64,000 bases of DNA. It comes from Lingula anatina (Eukaryota; Brachiopoda; Lingulata; Lingulida; Lingulidae). How positions within the stretch are numbered: position 1 is the first letter of the stretch; each line of letters starts with the position of its first letter. The position numbers were made by a program, and so were the translations under genes. The notes beneath the pieces were generated by a model. It was not told the DNA's origin and did not search any database. It was given only the letters and a program-made list of their open reading frames with translations. The stretch spans positions 1,228,373-1,292,372 of the forward strand of contig NW_019774180.1 in the NCBI RefSeq assembly GCF_001039355.2. Reading direction: 5' to 3'. This document shows, in pieces, positions 37,901 through 48,481 of the stretch.

Positions 37901-40900
37901 CTCTCAAAGCTGAATACAAAAGATGGAACGCTAAGTTGAAACAAAAGGCCTACTCTGATCATTCCCAAACAAACAGCAGACACTTTCTGTGTACAGCTAC
38001 AATTTATTTTCTCAACTTCAGGTGGCCTACTGCTGAGCTGGTGACTATTCCTACTGGAGGTCAAAGGCCCATTTCACAAATATCATGAATTTTTTCTGTG
38101 CTAAAACTGATAAAATTTCATTCTATAAATGATTGGCCCAGTCTTATTGTAGCTGATAAACCCAAACAGGCTGCTGTTACCTCAGCTAATGGTAATTTGC
38201 TCAACGGGACTGGCTAGCCGCTATAGACCCAATATAAGGAAAGCAGCCTTTAGATTCTTTGGCTGAGCTGAATTTTTGAACCTTTCTGTGAAAGAAGTCC
38301 CGCAACAGTTCAGAGCCTAGGAACAGCTGGTAACTAGAACTACTGTCACTGATGCTTTGGGAGTTGGATGCTTTGGTAGTTTCCTGCCCTGCCGTGGACT
38401 ACCTTTCAAAATTTACTTTCTGGCAGCACTGGTCAAGTTCCTGTATGGTGTACATTTCACACATCAATACTGTAATCCCAATATGAATGATATTTATTCA
38501 AAGAGCCTCCTGAGTACACATCCAATTTAAATACAGTTTAATTCCAGTATTTACACATCTTTCAGCTTACCCTGTGTGTTTCTAAGGCTTCCACCCACTT
38601 CTGTCTGGCCTCAGCATTTTCTGCTCGAAGGTACCAGAGACAGTCATTTACACTGACGTCAAAACGGCACTCATCGTATGGATGGGGCTGAAAAAAAAAA
38701 AGCAAATATTGGTTATAAAAAATGGATTGTGTGTACATTAAACAAAGCATTAATATCAATTATTAACGTATTCTTTCAAATTTAAATTCACCTAATATAC
38801 GTAGCACACATTTTTTTCTACCAGCTAAATCTCTGTAGATATTATCCTACTCTTTAAGTGCCAGTGTAAACAATCACAGGATTAGTGCATGAAGAAAAAA
38901 CCTCCCTTCCTCCCAAACACATTGCATGACTAAAATCATTAATAAATTAACTAATAAATAATGAAATGACTTATTGAACATTCTGGCACCTCACATCCTA
39001 ATATGAAATATCCAGACCAATAGAACATGGAACACCAATATAAATAATGGATATATAGGATTTATTACTGAGCAGTTGCTGCTTGCATGTGATGGTAATG
39101 TTAACGACTTGATCAATAAAGCCTTTTTGCAGCAGATACATAGTAGAAGGTAAGTGTCTAAAACTATGGCAACAGCACTGCTTCATCTATTTGCTGTCAG
39201 CAGCAGAGATGATTGCCATATAAGTGGAATTGATTTCAACATGTACATTTTTGATATAAGGTCAGCAGACAGGGAAATTGTCCCAGCACTGGAAGGCATA
39301 GGGAGCGAAATATTGTTTGGGAAATTTGATTGGATTTTTTTATATATTTCTTTCGCAATGGTCAATGTCAACTTCATTTATTTGTATTCCGAACATGTCT
39401 TTAAAAATTGACTTTTTTAATTTCAGTCACAACGAGACACCACTGTGCTTTCACAAATATCATTTTTTAACAGCTCATGTAGTTCAAATGTTATTAAACA
39501 AAGTGTCTCTATGCCACAAATGCTTGCCAATAACAAAATTTGCCCTTTTTATCATACACATAATTGCAAATTTTACTTTAAAACTGTACTAAAAGAAATA
39601 TTTTTTAGATGAGAATAGACTAGGCTTTTGATAACAACTAACAGATCTGCAGATCAAATATCTCCAACCCACTTAAAAACAATACCCACTTATTCCCTGA
39701 TGGTCTACCTGTCTACACATACGCTGCCCCTGCAGGGGCCTAGCACTTAAACCTCGGAGCTGAGATTTGATCTGTTAAATGGTGCTTGTGAAACAGGGAG
39801 ACCATCAGGGGACTAGGTGGCTTGCTTTTAAATGGGGTCAGCCATATTTAGATCTGTTCTGGATGCACTCTTAGTAAGCACAAGGCATTATGCAACATAT
39901 GACCCTGTGTAAATGATAATAGAACATTAACACCTGTTTTAACAGTGTCTTCCATCAGCTGGGTAAAGCTTTTCTACAAAAAATATATCATAAACACAGG
40001 TCTATGGTCCCATTAAAGAATTCCTAGGAAAACCACAAGAGTGCACAGTTCCATGACTCACTGTGACCTTAACAGCTATGTAATGTATTCAATCAAGACT
40101 GCATGCATTCTTTCTCAAGTTGTGTTCTAATCAAGTTTGACCCAGAACCAGAAAAAGGCCAAACTCCTTTAAACTGCCAAACATAAATTAATCTTTTTAA
40201 TGAAAGGAAAGGGAGTTTCTTATAGGTAGGTAATCCCGCTCAGTATTCCAGATGCTAGGAACATTTCAGGTTTAACTTAACCTTACAAAAACACAACAAG
40301 AATTTGTCAAGTGCCATGTCAAGCCTACCCAACTAACAGAATTGGCACCGAATGATCCAGAATTCACCGGTAGATTGGACCACACTACCCCTTTTCAATG
40401 TGTGCATCAATACTCGTTTCGAAGTATCAGAAGTGACACCGCTCTTGCCTAGCATGCGATGTGATAGCGATGAGCAAGGTTGAAAAGTAGTGCAGCTCAT
40501 CTCAAAATTTGTTCCGGGGTATGATACTGTGAAACGTGCACTGATGCACACCCTGAAAACGGGTATTGTGGACCGATCTACCACTGATGTAGGATCGTTC
40601 ACTGCCGAGTCTGATAGTTGGGTAGACCTGCGTGTACATTTTAACAAGATTGACTGACCTAAATTTTTTACCCCTAATTTATTTCAGAAATGATCAACAG
40701 AGGAGGGTTGGGTTAATAATGGTTAAAAGGCATGTCAGAAGTACTAAAAGTGATAACAGGTAATTTACAAAACAACCCCTTCAATGTGGATAGGATAGTC
40801 TCTTGTGGTGGCTAAATAATCAAGGTCAATGTGATTCAGATGACAAGTATCCAGTTTTAAGAATCATATAAAAAGTTGGGGCTCTTATAATTTATCTGTG

Positions 40901-42722
40901 ATTCAATGAAAACCAAATGCAACTGAAAATCCAGTTTTGATCCATTCAGAATGTTAATAGTCCTGTTATAATATTCTCCAGTGCAATATTCTCATACCCC
41001 TGGAGCAACTGTGAATTTTGGCAGCTTGTTATATTTAACAATACATCTACATTAATTATTGGTTCCCAATTTTATGTATATAAATTATTTTGGTGGCAGT
41101 GGATCAAAGTAAAGACAACCTATTGCATTCCTCTACCAAAGTAACTCATGTCAGACAAAAACAGTCAGAAGCTCAGCATTCTTATTTGATGCATCACTAT
41201 AATTGCAGTTGTTTTCCCAGGTCTGGCCTGTATGGAATGTCCAGCCATTTGTTTTCTAATTACTGGATGTCCACTTCCATCATTCTCAGCATTCCACTCT
41301 CAGTGAGGTATTGACAGAAGCCACATATAATACAGCAGTCATATGGTCCCAGGGGCCTCAGCCATGAGATATCAATGCTACTACTAGTATTTCTTACTAT
41401 CAAGGTTGGTTGTTGTAAACAGTGCACCTAACATTAGAATACTCTATATGGATTTCAATTATGAAAAAGCAATGATCACAATTCTATTTGTCAACATGGT
41501 ATTATTATTAAATTACCAAGTCCATAACTTAACTATTTTTGAAATTTTATTCAGATATGATGATGAAATTTGAATATTATGTCACCTGAAAGAATAAAAG
41601 GGACAGAATTTCATGTTTGTGTTACTTTACAAATGACACCTGAACTAGAGATTGATTCTTTAAATTAATAAAATATAGCTGTTTTAAACTACATGTGAAA
41701 AAAATGCTTTTTTTCATTTAGGCATTCTTTTTAAAGACCATATAAAATGGTCAATCTATCAACAAACATAAAAGATGTAGATATCTTGTCAACTAGATGA
41801 TAAGCATTACATCTTTTTCTAATATTTTGTTTCAAGAATTTGGTTCTTACTTAAAAACCAGTCTTTTGTTTCTTTTTATAAAATAAGGGCAGTATTTGGC
41901 ACTTCCCCCCCCCCCCCCCAATCCCTAACTTATCTCTTTAAGTACTGGATTTAAGATTTCTTTCTAAATTTGGTTGTGTTGGAGAAGTTGGAGAAGTCTG
42001 TGTTATCCAAGTAAATTGGCTTGTAATTTGAAATGCATGTCAATTTTCAATGTTTTATAATAAAACTTCAACCAGTAGCCAATTTGAATAGGAGACTGAG
42101 GTCATTTTGAGTGTGCACTGGAAAACTGGTCTTTTAAGTTTTGGGAGCATACTGCACAAATGCATGTACAGTATAAGTACTTACTTTTAGCGGTATGTCA
42201 ACAAAAGCTTCACTTAACTGGTACAACCGATCTGCAATATACTAAACCCAAGTTTTCTTCAAATTTATATGGCTCGAAAATAATATTTCCCAGAAAATCT
42301 CACTCAAAATGACCTTTTCAACACAACACAGCTAGTAAGCTTCACTATCTAACGTTAGGATCCCTCCACTACGACGATGTCGTAATTTGCGTAATGGCAC
42401 TGGGTCATTATATCATTAAATTATAAATCATTGGGTAAAGATCTGAAAGTAGGAAATGAAAATGATAATCCAAATTTACCCGAATTGATGCCCTGAGCAA
42501 GCTGACAGCACCACGACACCCAAAGGCCGTTTCATTTTCAGATTTATAGTAACTGAGAGTGGCATCTTTGAGTACAAAGTAACGATCCTGCCAACCGTGG
42601 ATGTAATTCGTCCATTTACTGAGTGTCTGCTGCAGTTCATATGGAAAAGTTATGTCGTCTTCAAACTCATCATCTTCCTCTTCATCAGTAAGACTAAGGG
42701 CATCCTTTTCCTCGCTCATCAT
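20174..42722 (-). CDS. CERT1: Ceramide transfer protein (CERT / COL4A3BP)
   Basis: Moves ceramide from ER to Golgi for sphingomyelin synthesis. Exons on the minus strand: 42722-42480, 38687-38571, 33597-33490, 33068-32936, 29571-29452 and/or 27475-27356, 25229-24979, 24509-24423, 24238-24161, 23618-23457, 22947-22884, 22676-22468, one of 21934-21805 or 21326-21197, and 20301-20174 (TAA). With one copy of each duplicated exon this gives about 609 residues, against 598/624 in human. Seen: PH domain ([16 protein letters not shown]) for Golgi PI4P; serine-repeat motif ([11 protein letters not shown]); the coiled [17 protein letters not shown] region; FFAT motif EFFDAVDA for VAP binding; START domain ending [24 protein letters not shown] residues matching human R442, E446, Q467, N504 and Y553, which contact ceramide, are all present. 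I chose the ATG at 42722; an in-frame TAG lies upstream, and a second ATG follows at 42719. Confidence 0.96.
21197..21326 (-). other. CERT1: CERT START-domain alternative exon B
   Basis: A 130-nt exon, phase 0 at its start and phase 1 at its end. It encodes [20 protein letters not shown], a proline/serine loop, then [15 protein letters not shown]. It has AG before and GTGAG after. Length and both phases are identical to the exon at 21805-21934, so the two can replace each other but cannot both be included without shifting frame (260 nt). By eye this version is somewhat closer to human CERT (RITY versus human KITY). Confidence 0.85.
21391..21421. repeat. A31 homopolymer
   Basis: A run of 31 A lies between the two alternative START exons (T-run in the transcript), just upstream of exon B's acceptor on the minus strand. 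It may act as an extended pyrimidine tract or be a retro-insertion tail. Confidence 0.95.
21805..21934 (-). other. CERT1: CERT START-domain alternative exon A
   Basis: A 130-nt exon with proper AG and GTAAG borders. It encodes [20 protein letters not shown], a proline loop, then [15 protein letters not shown]. It is first in transcript order. The protein matches exon B at roughly half its positions, including MNVAM, CET, EPP, ITR and the tyrosine equivalent to human Y553, so this is an old duplication rather than an assembly repeat. Confidence 0.85.
26761..26820. repeat. (ATT)20 microsatellite, copy 1
   Basis: A pure ATT tract flanked on both sides by AAATTTCAGCTGATT-like sequence. The matching tract in copy 2 is at about 28871-28917 and is shorter. 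Confidence 0.95.
27794..28008. mobile_element. 215-bp MITE with TWA target duplication (PIF/Harbinger-like)
   Basis: Bounded by TAA (27791-27793) and TTA (28009-28011). The uninterrupted site GAGTAAGATACC exists in the other copy at 29884-29893, so the ends are exact apart from one base in the duplication. The two ends are inverted repeats carrying AGATCGAT-like blocks. Related elements lie at 31378-31597 and 47712-47968. A 3-bp TWA duplication is typical of PIF/Harbinger; family assignment is inference. Confidence 0.75.
28284..28451. mobile_element. Truncated foldback MITE at the assembly join
   Basis: Long inverted arms (28284-28328 and about 28371-28417; left arm begins AAATCTATTTTCTATTCGCG) surround a short centre. 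The right side continues to a terminus whose reverse complement reads GGCTTCGTTCACATGG, followed by TTA. The corresponding left terminus is missing exactly at the ambiguous base at 28283. Confidence 0.65.
28454..30157. repeat. Copy 2 of 1.7-1.9 kb repeat inside CERT
   Basis: It has the same content as copy 1, including a CERT exon at 29571-29452. That exon differs at one synonymous position (TTG versus CTG leucine). It lacks the MITE, showing the empty target at 29887-29889. It starts right after a second MITE-like element. It is either a recent tandem duplication or two haplotypes placed side by side by the assembler. Confidence 0.95.
31378..31597. mobile_element. MITE, same family as 27794-28008
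   Basis: Flanked by TTA on both sides, with inverted ends (AGGGCATTTCC left; reverse complement of right AAGGGCGCATTCCC). The interior shares GGGGGTTCACGCTAAAT and ACAGTAATCTAGTGAGACTC with the element in repeat copy 1. Located in a CERT intron. Confidence 0.7.
32188..32741. mobile_element. 554-bp TIR element with TA duplication
   Basis: Ends begin GAGAGTTTCCG in inverted orientation. About 45 bp of each arm pair with gaps and share GGATACG/GATACG and CGGCTAGATT. TA flanks both sides (32186-32187, 32742-32743). The interior is CpG-richer than the surrounding intron and has no convincing gene. Probably a non-autonomous Tc1/mariner-type element in a CERT intron. Confidence 0.65.
34855..34881 (+). 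other. G-quadruplex-forming tract
   Basis: Four runs of 4-6 G (34855-34858, 34860-34864, 34870-34875, 34877-34881) are separated by 1-5 nt. They lie on the strand opposite to the CERT transcript, in the intron between exons 38687-38571 and 33597-33490. Confidence 0.7.
36314..36728. mobile_element. Foldback element built of GAGGGTCCGATATTCC units
   Basis: The left half carries three direct copies of a unit like GAGGGTCCGATATTCCAAA (about 36335, 36395, 36419). The right half carries several inverted versions (GCGGACCCTCG, ACGGACCCTCGGAA, GACCCTCGGAATA). The ends are inverted TATTCxGAxGG. No coding capacity; located in a CERT intron. Confidence 0.65.
40328..40622. mobile_element. 295-bp nearly full-length palindromic MITE
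   Basis: Arms of roughly 110 bp (left end CCCAACTAACAGAATTGGCA) pair with the inverted right end, leaving a short centre. TA duplication is present at 40326-40327 and 40623-40624. Located in the first CERT intron. Confidence 0.7.
41905..41919. repeat. C15 homopolymer
   Basis: Fifteen consecutive C in the first CERT intron. Confidence 0.9.
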
Positions 42723-42810
42723 TTTAGTTATATCCAATATTTCCTCGGCTGATGGTGTATAGAGCTTCTATCACATGATCACCTCGCACTTGCCTCCCAC
42801 CTCTTGTTTG

Positions 42811-42838
42811 GCCGCCATGATAATGAGACATGACGTCA
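42811..42838 (-). promoter_or_regulatory. CERT promoter sites: palindromic CRE and YY1-like motif
   Basis: A perfect TGACGTCA lies at 42831-42838, about 110 bp upstream of the CERT start codon. GCCGCCAT (minus strand ATGGCGGC, the YY1 core context) lies at 42811-42818. No TATA box is seen. YY1-like sites close to the start are common in TATA-less promoters. The role is inferred from sequence and position. Confidence 0.45.
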
Positions 42839-45800
42839 CTGCCCCAATGTGTTTGTCTCAAAGGTCATCAGACCAACCGACATGTAAGCGCCATTTTTAT
42901 ATCGCAGTCACACCTGTCGCAATAGTGAAAAGGCCAACGCAGCGAGGTACTTTGCTGCACAGCTAATGCACTGTGAAAAATAACTTTTGGGGATTACCTT
43001 GACAGTAAATTTCAAGCCATCATTACCAGGTACAAATGATAAAATTATTATCTATAGATTAAAAATTTCTAAACATTTTCCCCAATCTTCAGATCAGATG
43101 TTTATTTTCCCAAAAGAAAAAAGAAGCACCTTTTATTGCAGGGACGGATTTCAGGATTTTTTAAAAACAGGTTCCCAGTGGGCTTTGAATACAACTCAAC
43201 CCGAGCAATTATAGGAAATTGCTGTATATGAAATTAATAAGCGTATGCCTAATCTTAGATTTAATTTATACCCAATTTTGTTTTATCAAATTTTAATGCG
43301 TTTGCATTTTTTTTATTCTTATCTTATGTTCATCCATTCTTAGTAAAAAAAGATACAATACATGTATGTCTCATAATAATTTATTGATTTCTGCCAAGCT
43401 TTGTAATACACTGCTGAACACACACACGGCTATCACCTTGATCGGTTAATAAATCTAAAAACCACATAAAACGACTATAGATTACCACGCTAGTCTACCA
43501 AAATGCAATAAACCCGATCAAAATTGGTTGGGTAGGATAAACCCAATTTAAAAAATGCACGCCATAATGGCTGTGCAGTCTACTAACAAAAGAAGCTCAC
43601 GACACAAAAACTCCAACTACAACCGTGAAAAAAATAGAAACAGCCATCAAATCAGTAAGTCCACCTACTTAAAAGTTTAAAACATCCTAGACTAAATTGT
43701 GCCGTTCTTCGTTTATAAATCTTCTGCAAAGAAACCCCAGAGTAAGGCCCGTGCGCGTGCAAAGTGTGCTTTAAAGTCAACCGCCATTTTCAGCCTTTCG
43801 TTATGGAATTTAAAGCTTCCTTGTTGGGAAAATAATCATACACATACTTTCATTGTTCCATTTTTTCATATGTTGATTTTATTAGATTTAAGTAAAATAA
43901 TAAACTGATTCCTTTGATCGTTGTTATTATTATAGTTGTTGTTGTTGTTGTTGTTGTGATAGAGTAGTGTGGTGTTCTTAAGTCTTAATTATTAAGTCTG
44001 TGTGTGTATCAAGGTGATAGTCAAGCATATGATAAGTTTTCGTCAAAATTACAGAGATTAATAAACTGACAGGTGGTAATTGCACTTATCTAAGCAAAAC
44101 TTCGTCCAATTATGTTTAGCAAATAGATGTCACCATAACCTAAAGAGCGTGTGTTATCGCCATAATTCGTGTTTTCGAATCTTCAAGGAACTTTGTAGTG
44201 CGTGCAAGACGATCAAAACAACTACGACCCCCGCGTAAGCTGGTTGAAAGTTAGACGTCTATTTTTTTCTCATCAACACCACGCAACACCAATGGTTTTA
44301 AAGGCTCGACTCAATAAGTCTGGCAGCTTGGATTTTAGTGATTGATACAAGACTGATATTCTCTCTTTTACGAAAGAACTAATCGTAAGTTTCGATTTTA
44401 CATTCACCGATAGAGAAGAAGTAAGCAACCAGAGTCGTGGCTTCCAAACAGCTTTATTCCCACTGCCTAAGTCCTTAAGTCCGTGTCTAATCTACCCACC
44501 GCCAGTCATATCCAATTCATATCCAGCTTTACCTCACACGTCCTATTGAAATATTACATATAAACTTAAGATGTTATCTAAACTCACAAGGCAGGTGTCA
44601 CGAGAGGCACACGGCATCTAAGGTGACATGCTAGGGGGTGCAACCGCGTTCCTTACATAATACACCAATACAATGTTTGTCATTGTCGATCAATATAAAA
44701 TATAGGTTTCATTCAAATATGTTCGAGACAAACCTGGATAGGTGCACCAAAACATATTTCTACTAGTATACATACGTACACACAATTTGTGTTCACAGAG
44801 TAGGCCTACTTCGTCCTAAATTTTAATTTACTTCCCAACAGTATGGTATTCATTATAAGAATGTCTGTGTAATTGTTAAAAATCATTTATTAATATGGTA
44901 AGTTGAACAATCAACGCAAGCCTAAGCGAACAAACACGAACCAATTTTGAAGCATGATGCCAGCGTCAGATCTCTGGTCTGACGAGCTTTGTAATTTGAT
45001 ATATTGAATCGATTCTGAACGTCACACATCCAAGTACAATAACTTCAAATTAAAGCAAGCACCTGGTGTCGACTTCCTGGCCTATTGTTCTGCGACCGTT
45101 GATACTCCAGATACTCCCGTGTTATTTTCCAGCCTACGAACATGTTATTTCCACTGCTCACCTATTAACACAGCAGAAAAGTAAATAACTATCCGAAATA
45201 TTACAAGAATTCAGATGCATTTTCATATGTAATAAGCATGCTCTCTTAAAATATAATTTCCTGTTCATTTCTCTAGGTTCAATATTGAACGAGTAGTTTT
45301 GTAAGTGTGGAATGGTCAGAGTCGTAGCATTACATCGCAAATGCCGTTCCTTCATGTACCGGTAGATGCTTTTACTGGGATTGATTTTAGCACCACAAGT
45401 ACCGGGTGACGTAAACAGGGGCGAGTTCCTTCATAACTTGCAATTGGTGAGAAAATATGCAAAAATGAACTTCCCGGATGATACTGACAATTCTCTATCG
45501 GTTATTAAACCAAATATACCCTACAGATATACGTTTTAAAGACTACTTTTTTACCACTGGCTTTAGCCCAATGGTCAGTTGAAGTTCTATATGTAGTACA
45601 AGTCACCCTTTAATCTCAATTTCAGTTGTTTCAGTTGAAATAAAATTAACTTCAATCGAATTCTTGTATTTGTTATTAAAAAAAAAAGAAACAAGAAATG
45701 TATATAGATGCTTTTTTACAATACAATATATTTCTAAACTGTGAATATACTGTATATTTAAGTAATCTGGTTTTGTCCAAGAACTGGTGCGCATTAACTT

Positions 45801-48481
45801 CCTTATTTACATCATCAAGAGATACTATATAGGGCAATGCCCTTTTAAACTAGACTTTTCGCTAATATCAACTATCATGTATTTGGTCATACTACAACTG
45901 TATATAACTGTAGACAATTCACGAGTAGGGCATACATGTAGGTATTAATTTCTAGAATCTTTAGTGAATCATAGTCCAGTATCAGTAACTGTGAATATGA
46001 GATTAATACTTTACATGCATAAATTGTTGTCACGATTCAAGGCAATCAAAGTGGAGAACGGCAAGTGTTTTGTGTTCATACAAAACTACGTCTTGGTTTT
46101 GCTTGATATTATGTAATCTATTACAAACTAATACAGCATTAACATAAGATTTAAGCAGATCGCCTGACTTCTGTCTACTTATACTAAAGGTGATGAATTA
46201 GTATTTATTTATCTGGGTCAGCATTTTGTTATAGGCCTACTTAGTATAAAAGGGCATTATCAAATACAACTGAAAAAGAGACTGGCGGTACTGCATGATG
46301 TCGTACGGTAAAAATCTATGTGCTGGAAATGTCGTCTTAGAAACCCACACAAATGTGACTTTTAGTTGTGTAGTAACTGTAATTCGGCAATTCTTAAGAA
46401 AACCCCAAATATCCGTGAATATTTTCAGCTTTTACTCATTATTTTTGGTCCCGCACTTCTCTAAATCCTGTTAGAGCCACAAAACATTGAGATATATCTG
46501 ATGATATATTAAAATACTATTTATTTTTTCAAGTCTGGAAATGAAAATGTGTGCAAAATGCCCCCTTTAAACTGATATTAGGCGGTCTTGATTACCAAGG
46601 TCTGTATAAAAATTTTGTGTAACTTAAAGTTATCAATCAAAACGTTCGTCATTGGCACTCCTCTGATATAAGCTTAGGTAGTAAAGAACACCAAAGAAAC
46701 AAAAATAGCTCTTTCGCCAAAAAAAAAAAAAAGATACATTAATTGATTTATTAAAATAAATAAAATGCTGATATGAAGTCTTCAGATAATGATAATACTT
46801 TTTCTGAGGACAAGCAATATTCATGGACATTATAATTGTTAAGACTATTATAACAAATAACATCCATGAACATTGTATAATTATCAATAATATTATAACA
46901 GCCAGTATTTATATAAAGAGATTGATTTCTGATTTTGGCTAACGGGGTATAAAACCTTGATTTCCGTTATCATTCATATGCTGTGCGACTATATATATCT
47001 TATCAAACGTTGTCATAATGAATGTGAAACCTAACAACATCAGACGTCATTCAAAGAAAACGGTTGCCTAGGAGACGCATCGTAGGTATGGACTAGTAGC
47101 ACACGCATCTGCCTATCTGTTATAACGCTATTGATTGTATCGCAGAAACGTTAGCATTCTAGCTTTATGTCAGGTATAGTGATATAAAGCGAAAAGTCAA
47201 TCACTTGTTCATAAATTTGGTGTAGAATTTGCATTCATTTGCAATTTACCAAGAGCTGCACTTTGCTTGACTTCATGGCTGCCCTTGTAGATGGAAATTA
47301 AATGACATCAATGACAAAATCGACAGGCAGCCGTTTCAAAGAGTTGCTTGCAAACGGAAACAATCTGAACCACAGAGGAATCAAACTTTATACGTCCACT
47401 ACTTGGAATTTCAAAGGTGGCTGGCAAATGAAGAGAAACTGTAGTGAGGAATAATGAGGTAGGTGCTGTAAATGAGAGGATAGTCAACGAGCACACGTTT
47501 GCATGGGTAGCATATAGCTTTAACATATAACATCTGGGATTGAGTTGACAGGATGCTTGTGAATCTGAATCATTCCACATCATTACCAATTATCAGTAAT
47601 GCTATAGTAAGCAAGAATTGTGTGTTGCACCGCACATCATTTGGCTCTATAAAAAGTCAGACTTGACTCGAGGCAATAAAAATATTTTCTCTTACTCTTT
47701 GTAAGAGTACTTTAAGGCCCCATTCCCATCAACACCATCGGTCTACGTAGATCGATCCAATTCTGTGGGGACTCTTGCTGTATGGCATGCAATCAGCTTA
47801 ACTGAATGACAAGCCTCCTCTTGTTTCTAACGCACTCGTATAATCACCAGCTTTTTTGTATTGTACTTAACGCCACAAGGAGTCATGTTAATCTTTTTAA
47901 CTGATTGCATTCAGCAAGAGTCCCTACGGAGTTGGATCGATCTACATAGACTGGTGAACGGGCCCTTAGCGTTTTTATAACAACCGATTGTCGCTCATCT
48001 TGGGTATATAGGTCTAAGTAATATGATACTATAACATTTGAGATGATATGTGCACCGGAGTTGAAATGTAGGCCAATTCAATTTGTATTTTACTGTTTAG
48101 ATATCACGATATGCGCCCGTTTGTGGTGTCCAGTAGCCTTATTTAATTACATTGTAGGTTTGTGCTGCCTTTAAATATGACGTCTTGAAAGTACATCTGT
48201 ATACCATGCTGACATTTTAAAATATATCCCACTGTTTTACGCAGAGACAAATATAAGTAATCGTATAAATCTGAAAAAGAAAAAAGCAACAAGAATTTAT
48301 CATTTTGAAAAACAAAAAGTGATGGATGAGTGAACTTCAGTTCCAATTTTCTATGTTAGTTATTCCGATATTCATGTACATATCCTACGTATGGTTCTGT
48401 AACGAGAACGAAATTGATTTATTCCAGATTTGCAGACTTGCAGGTCGTTTAGGAATAGCATGAGTTTACTAAACCCTAGGG
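42839..48481. other. Intergenic region between CERT and GPR19 (divergent genes)
   Basis: No convincing exon on either strand. It holds a GTT microsatellite near 43936-43957, an A-run near 46720 and the MITE at 47712-47968. A fairly CpG-containing stretch (44160-44660) has AATAAAGCTG on the minus strand and resembles an old LTR, but without confirmed ends. Confidence 0.5.
47712..47968. mobile_element. MITE, same superfamily as 27794-28008
   Basis: Inverted ends AAGGCCCCATTCCCAT (left) and reverse complement AAGGGCCCGTTCACC (right), both next to TTA. Second-tier inverted blocks GTAGATCGATCCAA and TTGGATCGATCTAC match perfectly apart from one base. It shares the AGATCGATC signature with the two intronic copies. 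Confidence 0.65.

Noticed and set aside
42723-42737. In-frame extension of the CERT N-terminus to a TTG codon
   Set aside because: Not an ATG; a TAG stop lies just upstream and the ATG at 42722 fits.
43699-43908. Open frame of 69 codons upstream of CERT
   Set aside because: No splice context, no recognisable domain and composition typical of chance; treated as noise.
43430-44020. Inverted CTATCACCTTGAT pair
   Set aside because: Only 13 bp over nearly 600 bp, next to CA/GT runs; no further pairing.
44400-44665. Possible solo LTR on the minus strand (TGTAAGGAAC start, internal AATAAAGCTG)
   Set aside because: No matching CA terminus, target duplication or second LTR could be found, so only general similarity remains.
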